64,000 nucleotides of DNA from CAZHTS01 sp964535315. GTDB lineage: Bacteria; Chloroflexota; Anaerolineae; Anaerolineales; Anaerolineaceae. The DNA lies in the NCBI GenBank assembly GCA_964535315.1, contig CAZHTS010000010.1, forward strand, positions 1 through 64,000, read 5' to 3'. The notes under the pieces were generated by a model. The model was not told the DNA's origin, did no database searches, and saw only the letters and a program-made list of their open reading frames with translations. Below are positions 8,329-16,908 of this stretch, piece by piece. The position numbers were made by a program, and so were the translations under genes. How positions within the stretch are numbered: the stretch's first letter is position 1; each line of letters starts with the position of its first letter.

Positions 8329-9519
8329 CTACAGACCACGATGACCGTTGACCGCATCCTTGACCAACCCCGATACACGCCGCACAAACGGCCCGGGATC
8401 GCGCATATCCAGAATGGCAAAAACGTGCTCTTTATAATACGGACGTAACAGACCGCCCAGCGGGTATCCCTGCTTGAAACACCGCCGCAGGCTGTACGCC
8501 AGATCACGCACCAGGTCGATCCAATAGACCCCCTGACGATAGGCCTGCCGGGTGGGGCGTTCGCCCAGGGCCAGATGACGATAATGCAACTCGGGAAAAT
8601 TCAACCCGCAATAAACCGCCAGCAAGGTAGACAGGTTATGCCGGCCGTTGACCTCCATCAGCTTATACACGCCGTCGCGCGGGTCGCGCTTGAACTCAGT
8701 ACACGAATAGCCGTAGAACCCCATGGCGCTCAAGATGCGCCTTCCCGGCTCCAACACTTCAGGCGTCTCGGCGCTCATCGCCACACACGGCGACCCCAGC
8801 TCCGGCGGGGCGTTGCGCACCTTGCGAGCAGTAAATTCGACCAGCGGCTCCCCCCCCCAGAAATATGAGTTATAGTTCACCCCGCAGGTATCGTCCCCCG
8901 GAATGAGTTCTTGCAACATAACCTCGACCCCCGCCGCCCTGGCCTGGCGATAGGCGTCCAGCATCTGATCCAGGTTGTGCACCATCACCATCTTGCGGTG
9001 AAAGATATCGAAATACAGGTGACTCTGGCAGGGTTTGACCAGACAGGGAAAATCCACCGAATGCCCATAATACAATACCTGATCCTCGCTGTATGGAACC
9101 AGCGTGCGTGGGGCAGGAACGCCCATCGCCTCGGCCAACAGGTAGGTCTGTTTCTTGTCGATAAATTTCTCGGCAATTGTCCATTCGGTACACCCCACCC
9201 GGTAATATTGAGAAAGCGCCGGCTTATTGCGCGCCACCGCCGCCAGGGCCGCGTCCGACGCCGGGAGCAGCACCGCGTCGGGCCATTGTCTGGACAGATC
9301 CAGCAGAAAGTTGATGAAGGCCCGCTCTTCCGTCTCCGGATGTGGTGCATCGTATAGACGGGTGATGTAGCGTGAGGAGCGCCCCATGTCTCTGGCATCA
9401 TAGCTCACCAACAGGCGAGGGATGTCCAGATGGCGCAAGGCGCGCAGCACGCCCAGACCCACAGTATGGGCGCCTACAATTACGACCGGTGTTCCTGGAG
9501 CAGGTGCATGACCGTTCAT
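8329..9519 (-). CDS. ATP-grasp ligase
   Basis: The protein has 396 residues. The N-terminal preATP-grasp fold starts with VVIVGAHTVGLGVLRALRHL. The central part has an ADP-binding core (KKQTYLLAEAMGVPAPRT, FPCLVKPC, MLQELIPGDDTCGVNYNSY) and a metal/ATP segment (GRRILSAMGFYGYSCTEFK, LMEVNGRHN). It belongs to the group of carboxylate-amine/thiol ligases often annotated as carbamoyl-phosphate synthase-like or D-aspartate ligase-like. In this operon it probably links an amino acid or carboxylate to a sugar amine, alongside the FemAB-like gene; that is an inference. The start overlaps the preceding stop as ATGA. Confidence 0.8.
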   Translation of the reverse strand: MNGHAPAPGTPVVIVGAHTVGLGVLRALRHLDIPRLLVSYDARDMGRSSRYITRLYDAPHPETEERAFINFLLDLSRQWPDAVLLPASDAALAAVARNKPALSQYYRVGCTEWTIAEKFIDKKQTYLLAEAMGVPAPRTLVPYSEDQVLYYGHSVDFPCLVKPCQSHLYFDIFHRKMVMVHNLDQMLDAYRQARAAGVEVMLQELIPGDDTCGVNYNSYFWGGEPLVEFTARKVRNAPPELGSPCVAMSAETPEVLEPGRRILSAMGFYGYSCTEFKRDPRDGVYKLMEVNGRHNLSTLLAVYCGLNFPELHYRHLALGERPTRQAYRQGVYWIDLVRDLAYSLRRCFKQGYPLGGLLRPYYKEHVFAILDMRDPGPFVRRVSGLVKDAVNGHRGL

Positions 9520-10721
9520 CGAACCGCTTCCTTCCGCTGCAAAATACGCTGGTAAAACATCTCCAGCTCAACAATCAGGGTCTTCCAGTTGTAGCGCGTT
9601 GCCGCCAGCTGCTGCGCCGTCGCACCCATCTGCGCCGCAAGAGGTGGATTCTCGAGCAGCGCAATGATTTTTGCCGCAAAATCCGGCGCCGTATACGCTG
9701 CCGCCAGACCAATATTTTGCTCCACAAACAACGGGCGGATATCGCCCACCGCATTGGCCACCACCGGCCGGCCGAGGGCCAGATAGAGCCCCAGTTTGTT
9801 CGGCCAGCGCCCGACGTTGTAAATCGTTTCCGGGAAGGGCAGCAAAAACACATCGGCGCACCCCAGGCACCAGGACAACTGCTCGACCGGTAAGAAGCCC
9901 GGCAAGATCAGCCGCTCTGCCACGCCGCACACCTGGGCCGCCGCCAGCACTTCCGGACGCACCAGGCCGGTGAGGATCAGACGCACATCCGGATAGCGCT
10001 GCGCCACCAGGGCCAGGGCGCGCAGGATGATAGCCACATCCAGGTGCGAATCGGCGCTGGCAAAACCCAGAATCGGCCCCTCGACCGCATAACCCATCCG
10101 CGCCCGGCATTCTTGTCGCGGGCGGCAGGGGTACAGGGTCGGGTTCGCCCCCCCGGGGATGTAACAGATCTGCTCGGCCGGCACCCCCAGCCCCTGAGCT
10201 CGCTGCGCCAGCGCCGTGGAAATTACCGTAACCCCATCGGCGCCGGTTCGGAAAGCTTCTTCGTAATAGGTCTCCACCCCGCCAAAGAGGCGCCGGTACC
10301 AGGCCGGGCGCAGCACCTCGATCAACCCGCCCCGCCCAAACCAATCGTTCCAGTCCGTCACCCACGGCAGGCGCCGGCGGCGAATGTATGCCTGCGCCGG
10401 ATAAATCGTCGTCGGCCGCGTCTCAAAACAATGCACCAGGTCATACCGGCCGGTATCCCCGGCCAGATACAACCAGCGCCGTAACAATGCCCACGGGTCC
10501 CAACCGGAACGCAGCTTTCCCCACAGCAAATCGGGCGCTTCGATCACCGTCAAACCGTCTTCCTGCCAGGCGGCAAAACGCCAGCGGTTGCGATCGGCGG
10601 TCGCCATCAATGTCACCCGGTGCCCGCGTTGTACCAGGTGGCGCGCCATCACCAGCGAACGACCGCCCGTCCGGCAGCGGCGATGATGGGTGATCATCAA
10701 GACTTTCAACGGTTCAGCCAT
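9516..10721 (-). CDS. GT4-family glycosyltransferase
   Basis: The protein has 401 residues. The chosen ATG at 10721 is preceded by GGTGGAG and overlaps the upstream stop by 8 bp. The N-terminal Rossmann half starts VLMITHHRRCRTGGRSL. The C-terminal GT-B half has ILGFASADSHLDV, RLILTGLVRPE, FLLPFPETIYNVGRWPNKLGLYLALGRPVVA and a terminal TRYNWKTLIVELEMFY. The usual ExxxxxxxE nucleotide-sugar motif is modified, with NKLGLYLALGRP in its place, as in some GT4-like proteins of polysaccharide loci. It transfers a sugar to the lipid-linked repeat unit; donor and linkage are unknown. Confidence 0.85.
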   Translation of the reverse strand: MAEPLKVLMITHHRRCRTGGRSLVMARHLVQRGHRVTLMATADRNRWRFAAWQEDGLTVIEAPDLLWGKLRSGWDPWALLRRWLYLAGDTGRYDLVHCFETRPTTIYPAQAYIRRRRLPWVTDWNDWFGRGGLIEVLRPAWYRRLFGGVETYYEEAFRTGADGVTVISTALAQRAQGLGVPAEQICYIPGGANPTLYPCRPRQECRARMGYAVEGPILGFASADSHLDVAIILRALALVAQRYPDVRLILTGLVRPEVLAAAQVCGVAERLILPGFLPVEQLSWCLGCADVFLLPFPETIYNVGRWPNKLGLYLALGRPVVANAVGDIRPLFVEQNIGLAAAYTAPDFAAKIIALLENPPLAAQMGATAQQLAATRYNWKTLIVELEMFYQRILQRKEAVR

Positions 10722-11844
10722 GCTTTCGCTCCACCAGTGCACGTGTGTAAAGCTGCCGGTATGCGGCCGCCATACGGCCAATGCTATATTGCTCGTTGAC
10801 CAATTGCAGCGCGGCTGTGGCAAGGTGTTGCTGTAAGGCGGAGTCGCTCAACAGCCGGCGCATGGCTGCGGCCAGCATTTCAGCCGAATTGGGCGGCACC
10901 AACAAACCGGTTTCACCGTCCGCCAGGACTTCGCGCGCCGCCCCAACCGTGGTGGCTACCACCGGGCGCCCGGCAGCCATCGCCTCCAGGATGCTGAGCG
11001 ACAATCCTTCGTTGCTCGAAGGCTGGACATACACATCCATCGCCGCCAGCATGTGCGTCATATCCGCCCGAAAACCGGCCCACACCACCGCCTGCCCCAT
11101 CCCCCAGCGAATGGCGAGCGCCTGCAACTCGGCCTTCATGCTGCCCTCTCCCAGAATCAACAGGCGCAGCTGCGGGTAGTCGGGCAATAATTGCGCAAAG
11201 GCGTCCAACAGTAAATCCAGCCGTTTGACGCGCTCGATCCGGCCGGCATAGCCCACAACCAGGGCGTTTTCTGCCAGACCCAATTCCCGGCGTACGCCGT
11301 TGCGCCCGGCGGTCTGTTCAAATTGTTCGCACGGAATACCGTTAGGGATTGCCACGACGCGCCGGCGCGCCATCCCTGGTTGGGCCACAATCTGGCTCAT
11401 CATCGTGCGGCTGACCGGCACCAGGCAATCCGGCAGATACAGGCTCAAACGGTCGACCAAAGCAAAGGCTGCTCCCCAACGCCGGTCGCCCGGTCGGGTC
11501 AACAGGTGTTTGGTCGCCAGGTGATAGGGGCGCAACGAACGGTCCAGGGAGCGCAGCCCGCGCCAGGCAGAAAAAATCGTGCGCGGTGTATGGCTGTGAA
11601 CGATCTGTACCGGATACTCGGCCAGATAATTCCCCACCGGCCAGCTCGAAAAATCGATCACCTGCGCCCCCAGACGTTCGAAAACCGTCTTCATCTCACC
11701 ATATCCGCTCAACGAACCGACCCGCCATTGCCAGCACTCGTCACGGGAAAAAGAAATGATACGTTCGACGATGCGGCTGATGCTCGAATCGGCCAGGGTA
11801 TTCATCAAGTGCAGAACCACCGGTGTCTGCATACGCTCCCTCAT
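10714..11844 (-). CDS. GT4-family glycosyltransferase
   Basis: The protein has 376 residues with a typical two-domain GT-B layout. VLHLMNTLADSSISRIVERI forms the N-terminal strand-helix. The C-terminal half has VVGYAGRIERVKRLDLLLDAF, LLILGEGSMKAEL and PSSNEGLSLSILEAMAAGRP. The latter carries the retaining GT4 EX7E motif. It is a retaining glycosyltransferase that acts at the cytoplasmic face on lipid-linked saccharide. Its start overlaps the preceding stop as ATGA; a second in-frame ATG four codons later with a better AGGGAG site is an alternative. Confidence 0.9.
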   Translation of the reverse strand: MRERMQTPVVLHLMNTLADSSISRIVERIISFSRDECWQWRVGSLSGYGEMKTVFERLGAQVIDFSSWPVGNYLAEYPVQIVHSHTPRTIFSAWRGLRSLDRSLRPYHLATKHLLTRPGDRRWGAAFALVDRLSLYLPDCLVPVSRTMMSQIVAQPGMARRRVVAIPNGIPCEQFEQTAGRNGVRRELGLAENALVVGYAGRIERVKRLDLLLDAFAQLLPDYPQLRLLILGEGSMKAELQALAIRWGMGQAVVWAGFRADMTHMLAAMDVYVQPSSNEGLSLSILEAMAAGRPVVATTVGAAREVLADGETGLLVPPNSAEMLAAAMRRLLSDSALQQHLATAALQLVNEQYSIGRMAAAYRQLYTRALVERKHG

Positions 11845-13016
11845 CCTAAGATGTGCCAGTAATCCAACAAGGTATGCGCCAGTTGCTCAGAAGACGCCGC
11901 TCCCGCCCCCAGCGGGTGCGCCCAACTTCCCCAATGCGCCGCCAGCGCCAACAGCCCGGGGTCGCCCTCGCCGGCCAGCGGCAGGCCCCAAAACAGAGCC
12001 GGGATGGCGCCGTACAACGCCTGGAAAACGGTCAGGCGTCGTCCGTCGCTGGCAAAGAGCCGCCAGCCAATCTTGCGCCCGGCGCGACGGGCACGCAGCC
12101 CGAGGATGATACTTTCATACCAGGGATCGAGCGCCCGCCACGCCCCGGTGCAATACAAAACCGGCATCGCCGCCGCACAATGCGGCAAGAGCTGCGCCGG
12201 TGATGCCCCGGGTGTCCCTAACAACGCCGCAAGGATCACCTGACTGGCCCGACTTACCGCCGGCAATGCCGCCAAAACTGCCCGTGCATCGGCTTCATCT
12301 CCAGGCAGCAACTTACAACGCGCCGCCCTGCGATAATGCTCCAGATACGCCCCCCCCAGGATGGGCTGCAAATGCTCCTCGTAACGCGCCTCAAAACGGC
12401 GCGCCCGCTCGGCGTACGAATAATGATACACGCCCTGTTGCAGCAGCAACGCGTCCCCACATGCCAGGATCAACTTGGCAGTAGCAAAGACCAGTCCCTC
12501 CTGTTCCCCCCGCCGCCAGGCCTCGACCACCTCCATCATGCGGTTCTCGATCAGGCGCAATCCCTCGCTCAACGGAATGTGCGTCGCCTCGATGGCGTTG
12601 ACCCGCAAATCAAAGTCGCCGTAAAACACCTGCGACCCGGCCTTGAGTTCGTACATACCAATCGTTGCCAGGGGCCGGCCAAAGGACAGGTTACGCGTGC
12701 GGTTATGCCACAGCCGGGCCGGCGTATTCCAGAACAGCGAGACCGGGACGTTTATACACTGTTTCAGTTCAGCCATAATTGCATCCACCGCCGCCCGCGC
12801 CGCCGGCGAGGGACTGATCAGGCACACCTCGTAATCACTGTGAAAATGCAGACCGTCCGGCCCGGGCGTCACACTGCCCTCGCCGCGCCCAAAACTACCC
12901 GCCAGCAACAGCGCCTGCGGGTGCGTGTGGCGCAAAACCACCGAGCGGATGGTTTCGAGATGCGCCTCCACCGCCTGATCCACGCGTCGATCTTCATGCA
13001 AAGTGTAACGTCCCAT
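11841..13016 (-). CDS. Nucleotidyltransferase-domain protein
   Basis: The protein has 391 residues from the ATG at 13016, 2 bp after the upstream stop. The N-terminal third has the minimal nucleotidyltransferase signature LLAGSFGRGEGS followed by an Asp-bearing SDYEVCLIS strand, i.e. the GSxxxGxxxxxSDxD-type pattern of the pol-beta superfamily. The rest is mostly helical with no motif I recognise. Members of this superfamily transfer NMP groups to proteins, antibiotics or small molecules. In this operon the substrate could be a glycan, but that is only a guess from position. It sits between a GT4 gene and a phosphodiesterase-fold gene. Confidence 0.7.
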   Translation of the reverse strand: MGRYTLHEDRRVDQAVEAHLETIRSVVLRHTHPQALLLAGSFGRGEGSVTPGPDGLHFHSDYEVCLISPSPAARAAVDAIMAELKQCINVPVSLFWNTPARLWHNRTRNLSFGRPLATIGMYELKAGSQVFYGDFDLRVNAIEATHIPLSEGLRLIENRMMEVVEAWRRGEQEGLVFATAKLILACGDALLLQQGVYHYSYAERARRFEARYEEHLQPILGGAYLEHYRRAARCKLLPGDEADARAVLAALPAVSRASQVILAALLGTPGASPAQLLPHCAAAMPVLYCTGAWRALDPWYESIILGLRARRAGRKIGWRLFASDGRRLTVFQALYGAIPALFWGLPLAGEGDPGLLALAAHWGSWAHPLGAGAASSEQLAHTLLDYWHILG

Positions 13017-13018
13017 AC

Positions 13019-14200
13019 TCAACCCCAGATCACACGCCCGTCCACGTGCCCGGGCGCAGACAGGCCAAACAGGGCCAGGTGAGAAGGCAGCAAATCGACC
13101 AGGCGCACGCGCTCCACGTCTTCGGCCAGCGGATGATTGCTGACAAACACCCCATCGCAATCCGGGTGACTGGGCACATAGCCATGAATCGACTTTTGCC
13201 GCAATCCAAAACCAAAAATCGTGCGTGAAAAAGCGCTGCCCGCATCCAGGTAAAAAATCAATTCGCCGTAACGTGTATCCGCCATACGCACGTGCCAGCG
13301 CGCCGCATCCTCAGCCGAGAGCACGTAGCCGTTGCGAATGCCTGCCAACACCGCCTCAACCCGCCGGCGCTCGCCGGCATCTCGGAACCAGAAACGGGCA
13401 AAGTTGATATCGACGATATGCATGTAACGGCTCAAATCGTCGCCCGCCTGGCGAAACAGCGCATATAAATCGATCTTTTCATTCAACACCACGTGCCCGT
13501 GATCCGACCATACCACCACGTCATATTCCCCCGCCAGCCGTTCCAGCTCGCGGCAACTGCGCTCGACAATCCGGTCGAAGGCCTGCAATTTCGCAATCAC
13601 CTCGGGCGAATCCTGGGTGTAATGATGGCTCAGGGCATCCACGTCGCCGATAAACAGATAAGTCCACGGCTGCACCTGCCGGAAGGTATGCGCCGCCACC
13701 AATCGCGAGGTCTCGATCTCGTGCGGCACCATTCCTACCACCTCATACGCAATGCCCGCCCGGCGCAGCAGTTCAAATATCGTCGGGCAGCCCTCCAGAT
13801 AGCCGTCCTCATCCCAATAACGTTTCTCAGACACATCGATGTTCGGCCAGTAACGCATCGGCAGATTATAGAGGCGCGGGATGCCCCAATAGGCCGTCAG
13901 GCGCGAACGCCGGGCGGTGAAACGGTGCGCCAGGATCCAGGCCGGCAGCACGTCCAGGCGGTTCAGCAGTGGCCAGCGTTGCAGCCAGCGAAACGGTGAG
14001 GTCTGCGGCGCATGTTGCCAGAGAAACCACAACCCGTGTTTATCCGGATACACGCCGGTATACATCGATGCGTGACAGGTGACCGAATAACCCAGGATAG
14101 TCTCCAAACGGCGCCGGTAAGGCAGCCCACCCAGAAACGGCATATATTTCAGACTGTCAAATTTCAATCCATCGAAGAAAATGCTGAGCACAGGTTTCAT
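13019..14200 (-). CDS. Alkaline phosphatase-superfamily phosphodiesterase
   Basis: The protein has 393 residues. The ATG at 14200 is preceded by AAAGGAGA. The N-terminus VLSIFFDGLKFDSL holds the first metal-binding Asp. YSVTCHASMYTGVYPDKHG is the nucleophile (Thr or Ser) and TGxxPxxHG segment typical of nucleotide pyrophosphatase/phosphodiesterase-like enzymes. FIGDVDALSHHYTQ and VVVWSDHGHV supply the remaining Asp/His ligands. No signal peptide is seen, so it is probably cytoplasmic. It could process phosphate-linked glycan precursors or transfer a phospho-group; its substrate is unknown. Confidence 0.75.
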   Translation of the reverse strand: MKPVLSIFFDGLKFDSLKYMPFLGGLPYRRRLETILGYSVTCHASMYTGVYPDKHGLWFLWQHAPQTSPFRWLQRWPLLNRLDVLPAWILAHRFTARRSRLTAYWGIPRLYNLPMRYWPNIDVSEKRYWDEDGYLEGCPTIFELLRRAGIAYEVVGMVPHEIETSRLVAAHTFRQVQPWTYLFIGDVDALSHHYTQDSPEVIAKLQAFDRIVERSCRELERLAGEYDVVVWSDHGHVVLNEKIDLYALFRQAGDDLSRYMHIVDINFARFWFRDAGERRRVEAVLAGIRNGYVLSAEDAARWHVRMADTRYGELIFYLDAGSAFSRTIFGFGLRQKSIHGYVPSHPDCDGVFVSNHPLAEDVERVRLVDLLPSHLALFGLSAPGHVDGRVIWG

Positions 14201-14211
14201 TGCAGTCTCCT

Positions 14212-15438
14212 TTAGCGGGCCGCCGCGCCGGCGTGGGCGTACACCGCCAGCGTCCGTGTGGCAATTGTCTCCCAGGCCAGCCGCGTCTGGCACAGTTGCC
14301 GGATGGCACTTTCATAACGGGCGCGCTCGCCGGGCACGCTCGCCAGCGCCGTCAGCAGGCTCACCAGCGCCGCGGCCAGCGCCTCTGCATCGCGCGCCGG
14401 AACGATAGCCCCCGTCTGTCCTTCCTCAACATATTCGGGCAGTCCACCCACTGCCGTGGCGATGACCGGCCTGCCAAAAGCATAGGCGGTCAAAATCACC
14501 CCGCTCTGCGTGGCGTCATGATAGGGGCACACCACCAGGCTGGAACGCTGGAACAGGTCGGCCAGTTCGGCGTTGGGTAGATAGCGCTCAATGAGTTCAA
14601 CCCGCCCGCCCTGCGCCAGATGCGGCGCAGGCGGCAGACGATAGCCCGGAATGGGGCGCCCGGCAACCACCAGCCGCAAACCGGCGACCCGCTGTGCCGC
14701 CCGGTCGACGGCGGCAAACAATGTCTCCAGCCCTTTATACGGTGAGAGACGCCCAAAGAACAACACCTGCATGGGTTCCACCGCCGGCGGCGTCTCGGCT
14801 GCCCACAACCGGTATAGGTCGTAGACGCCCAACGGCAGCACCTCCACGCGCTCAGGCGCAACGCGTTGTTCGCGACAGAACGACGCCGCCTGAGCCTGAT
14901 TGTGCAGGATAAAGCGGTCTGCCTGAGCGTATGTCAGCCAGCGGATCAACCGCTTCTTGAGCGGCGCCTCGCCGCTGTGCGGTTGAGGGTCGTGCACGGT
15001 AACCACCAGCGGCGCAATCCGGCGCAGCCAGGGCAGGCTCCACGCCATCCGCCCCGAGGTCGTTTCAAAATGAATCACATCCGGGCGCAGGCGCCGCACC
15101 GCATCCAGCACCTGCCGGGTGGTACGCCAGCTTGCCGGATGAACTGCACTGCCGCCCGCAAAGACCGCCAGGTGAAAACCGGCCGCCTGCCGCCAGGTGG
15201 CCTGTAATGCAGTCGGAAAACCGGATAGCAGCGACGCCGCCGGGCTCACCCCCGCCGGCAGCGGCGCCGCCGGCAGGTCGAACAGGCTGGCGTTCCAACC
15301 TGCATCTCCGTTTCGCCCACTGCCGGTCGCCATTTGCAAGAAGGCGTGCAGCTCCGCCTGGCGCCCCATCGCCTGCACAAAAGACAGGGAGACGTCCAGC
15401 AATCCGGGCAAAGTCAGGTACACCACTCGTAACGCCAT
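14212..15438 (-). CDS. GT4-family glycosyltransferase
   Basis: The protein has 408 residues. The N-terminus is VVYLTLPGLLDVSLSFVQAM. PDVIHFET and PLVVTVHDPQPHSGE lie in the first domain. VLFFGRLSPYKGLETLFAAV, LRLVVAGRPIPGY, RYLPNAELADLFQRSSLVV and VIATAVGGLPEYVEEGQTG mark the GT-B C-terminal domain. The catalytic EX7E loop is replaced by QSGVILTAYAFGRPV, as seen in some GT4 members. It probably adds a sugar to the lipid-linked repeat. It is directly adjacent to the flippase gene with no gap. Confidence 0.9.
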   Translation of the reverse strand: MALRVVYLTLPGLLDVSLSFVQAMGRQAELHAFLQMATGSGRNGDAGWNASLFDLPAAPLPAGVSPAASLLSGFPTALQATWRQAAGFHLAVFAGGSAVHPASWRTTRQVLDAVRRLRPDVIHFETTSGRMAWSLPWLRRIAPLVVTVHDPQPHSGEAPLKKRLIRWLTYAQADRFILHNQAQAASFCREQRVAPERVEVLPLGVYDLYRLWAAETPPAVEPMQVLFFGRLSPYKGLETLFAAVDRAAQRVAGLRLVVAGRPIPGYRLPPAPHLAQGGRVELIERYLPNAELADLFQRSSLVVCPYHDATQSGVILTAYAFGRPVIATAVGGLPEYVEEGQTGAIVPARDAEALAAALVSLLTALASVPGERARYESAIRQLCQTRLAWETIATRTLAVYAHAGAAAR

Positions 15439-16908
15439 TCAGCCCACCCGATACTGTTCTTTCAAACGCTTCCATCCGCCTGCCTGTACCAGCGAAAGCG
15501 CCAACCAGGCCGCCCCATACACACAAACCCCGGAAAACACGCCCACCAACCAGTTGATCTCTCCCGGCAGCAGCCACAACCAGCCCGCCAGCACCCCACT
15601 GGCCAACACTGCTTTCCACAAAATCGTCGCCAGCCGCATGCCACGCAACAGGTGCCACACCGGCAGAACATGCAACACGGTATCCAGCACGGCCAGCACA
15701 AGCGTGGCGATCGCCGCCCCCAAAATACCCCAGCTGGGGATCAGGACAAAGGCCGCCAGACCACAGGACAGCGTCTCAACCACCATAATTCCCAACAATG
15801 CCCGCTCGCGATGCGCCGCCAGCAATACCCGCCCTAACACGCTGGTGACCGCCTTAAGCGCCAAAGACGCCACCATGATCTGCAACACCGGCACCGAAGC
15901 ATAAAAGGTCTCCTTCTTATACAGCAGCAGCAACGCCGGCCAGGCATAAAAATACAGGCCCACTACCGCCGGCAGGGTAAAGGTCAACAACAACTCGATC
16001 AGGCGCTCCGAGATACGACGCAAACCATCCGCTCCGTTTTCAAAATGCTGGCACATGCGCGGGAACAGGCTCATCACCGTACTCTGGCTGAACAGCAATA
16101 CCGGCGCCATCAACTGGTTGGCGGCGTTGAGCAACCCCACCTGCACCACACCGCCATTCCAGGACAACGAAACCGGCAGAATACTCCCCGTCAGAGCAAT
16201 CACACCCTGTAAGCCCAGGAAAGCCAGCGACGACCGGCTGATCTGCCAGCAAAAGCGCGCATCGAGCGGGCCCCACCAGCGACGCAGGTAGCGACCAAGC
16301 AGCAGCCACTCCAATACAAAGGTTATGCTGTAAGAAAGGATGAACAACACGCCGACCCAATACAATTCCAGCCCAAGCGCCAGCAGGGCAAATGCCAGCA
16401 CCCCGCGCCCGATGCTCACCGGCACATTGGCAATGGTGATATAGCGAATCTGCTCGTGCGCCTGAAAGATCGCCTCGCACACCGCCGAAAGCGAATACGG
16501 CACCAACCCGATCGACACCAGCAAGATAATACGCACCGTATCCGCCGAATAGTTGGCGGCCCACAAAAAGAGCAGCAGGAACAGCAAAGCCAGCAGCGAA
16601 GAAAGCAAGGCCACAAGACTGCCATTGCTCCAATATTGAAGCGTGCGTTCTTTGTCTCGCGCCACCTCACGCACCAGCAAAATCTTCAGCCCCACCGGCG
16701 CCAGGCTCTGCAACAAATAGAACAGGGTCAACGTCAGCGACATCTGCCCGAACTCATACGCCCCCAGATAACGCGCAATCACCGCATATAACACAAAGGT
16801 GATCGCCCGGTTGACCATATCGTTGGTCAACAAGGAGAGCGTGTTGGTCACCAGACGCCGGAAAGAACGCTGCGCAAGGGCGGGGGCGGTTGTTTCAAGA
16901 GGCGTCAT
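15439..16908 (-). CDS. Wzx-type oligosaccharide flippase
   Basis: The protein has 489 residues with about 12-14 hydrophobic segments spread over the whole length. The N-terminal VTNTLSLLTNDMVNRAITF and RYLGAYEFGQMSLTLTLF are typical of the MATE/MVF-like polysaccharide exporters (Wzx). It moves the undecaprenyl-linked repeat unit across the membrane. Its start overlaps the O-antigen ligase-like gene by 14 bp. Alternative: another MVF-family lipid-linked glycan exporter, which would have the same role. Confidence 0.9.
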   Translation of the reverse strand: MTPLETTAPALAQRSFRRLVTNTLSLLTNDMVNRAITFVLYAVIARYLGAYEFGQMSLTLTLFYLLQSLAPVGLKILLVREVARDKERTLQYWSNGSLVALLSSLLALLFLLLFLWAANYSADTVRIILLVSIGLVPYSLSAVCEAIFQAHEQIRYITIANVPVSIGRGVLAFALLALGLELYWVGVLFILSYSITFVLEWLLLGRYLRRWWGPLDARFCWQISRSSLAFLGLQGVIALTGSILPVSLSWNGGVVQVGLLNAANQLMAPVLLFSQSTVMSLFPRMCQHFENGADGLRRISERLIELLLTFTLPAVVGLYFYAWPALLLLYKKETFYASVPVLQIMVASLALKAVTSVLGRVLLAAHRERALLGIMVVETLSCGLAAFVLIPSWGILGAAIATLVLAVLDTVLHVLPVWHLLRGMRLATILWKAVLASGVLAGWLWLLPGEINWLVGVFSGVCVYGAAWLALSLVQAGGWKRLKEQYRVG

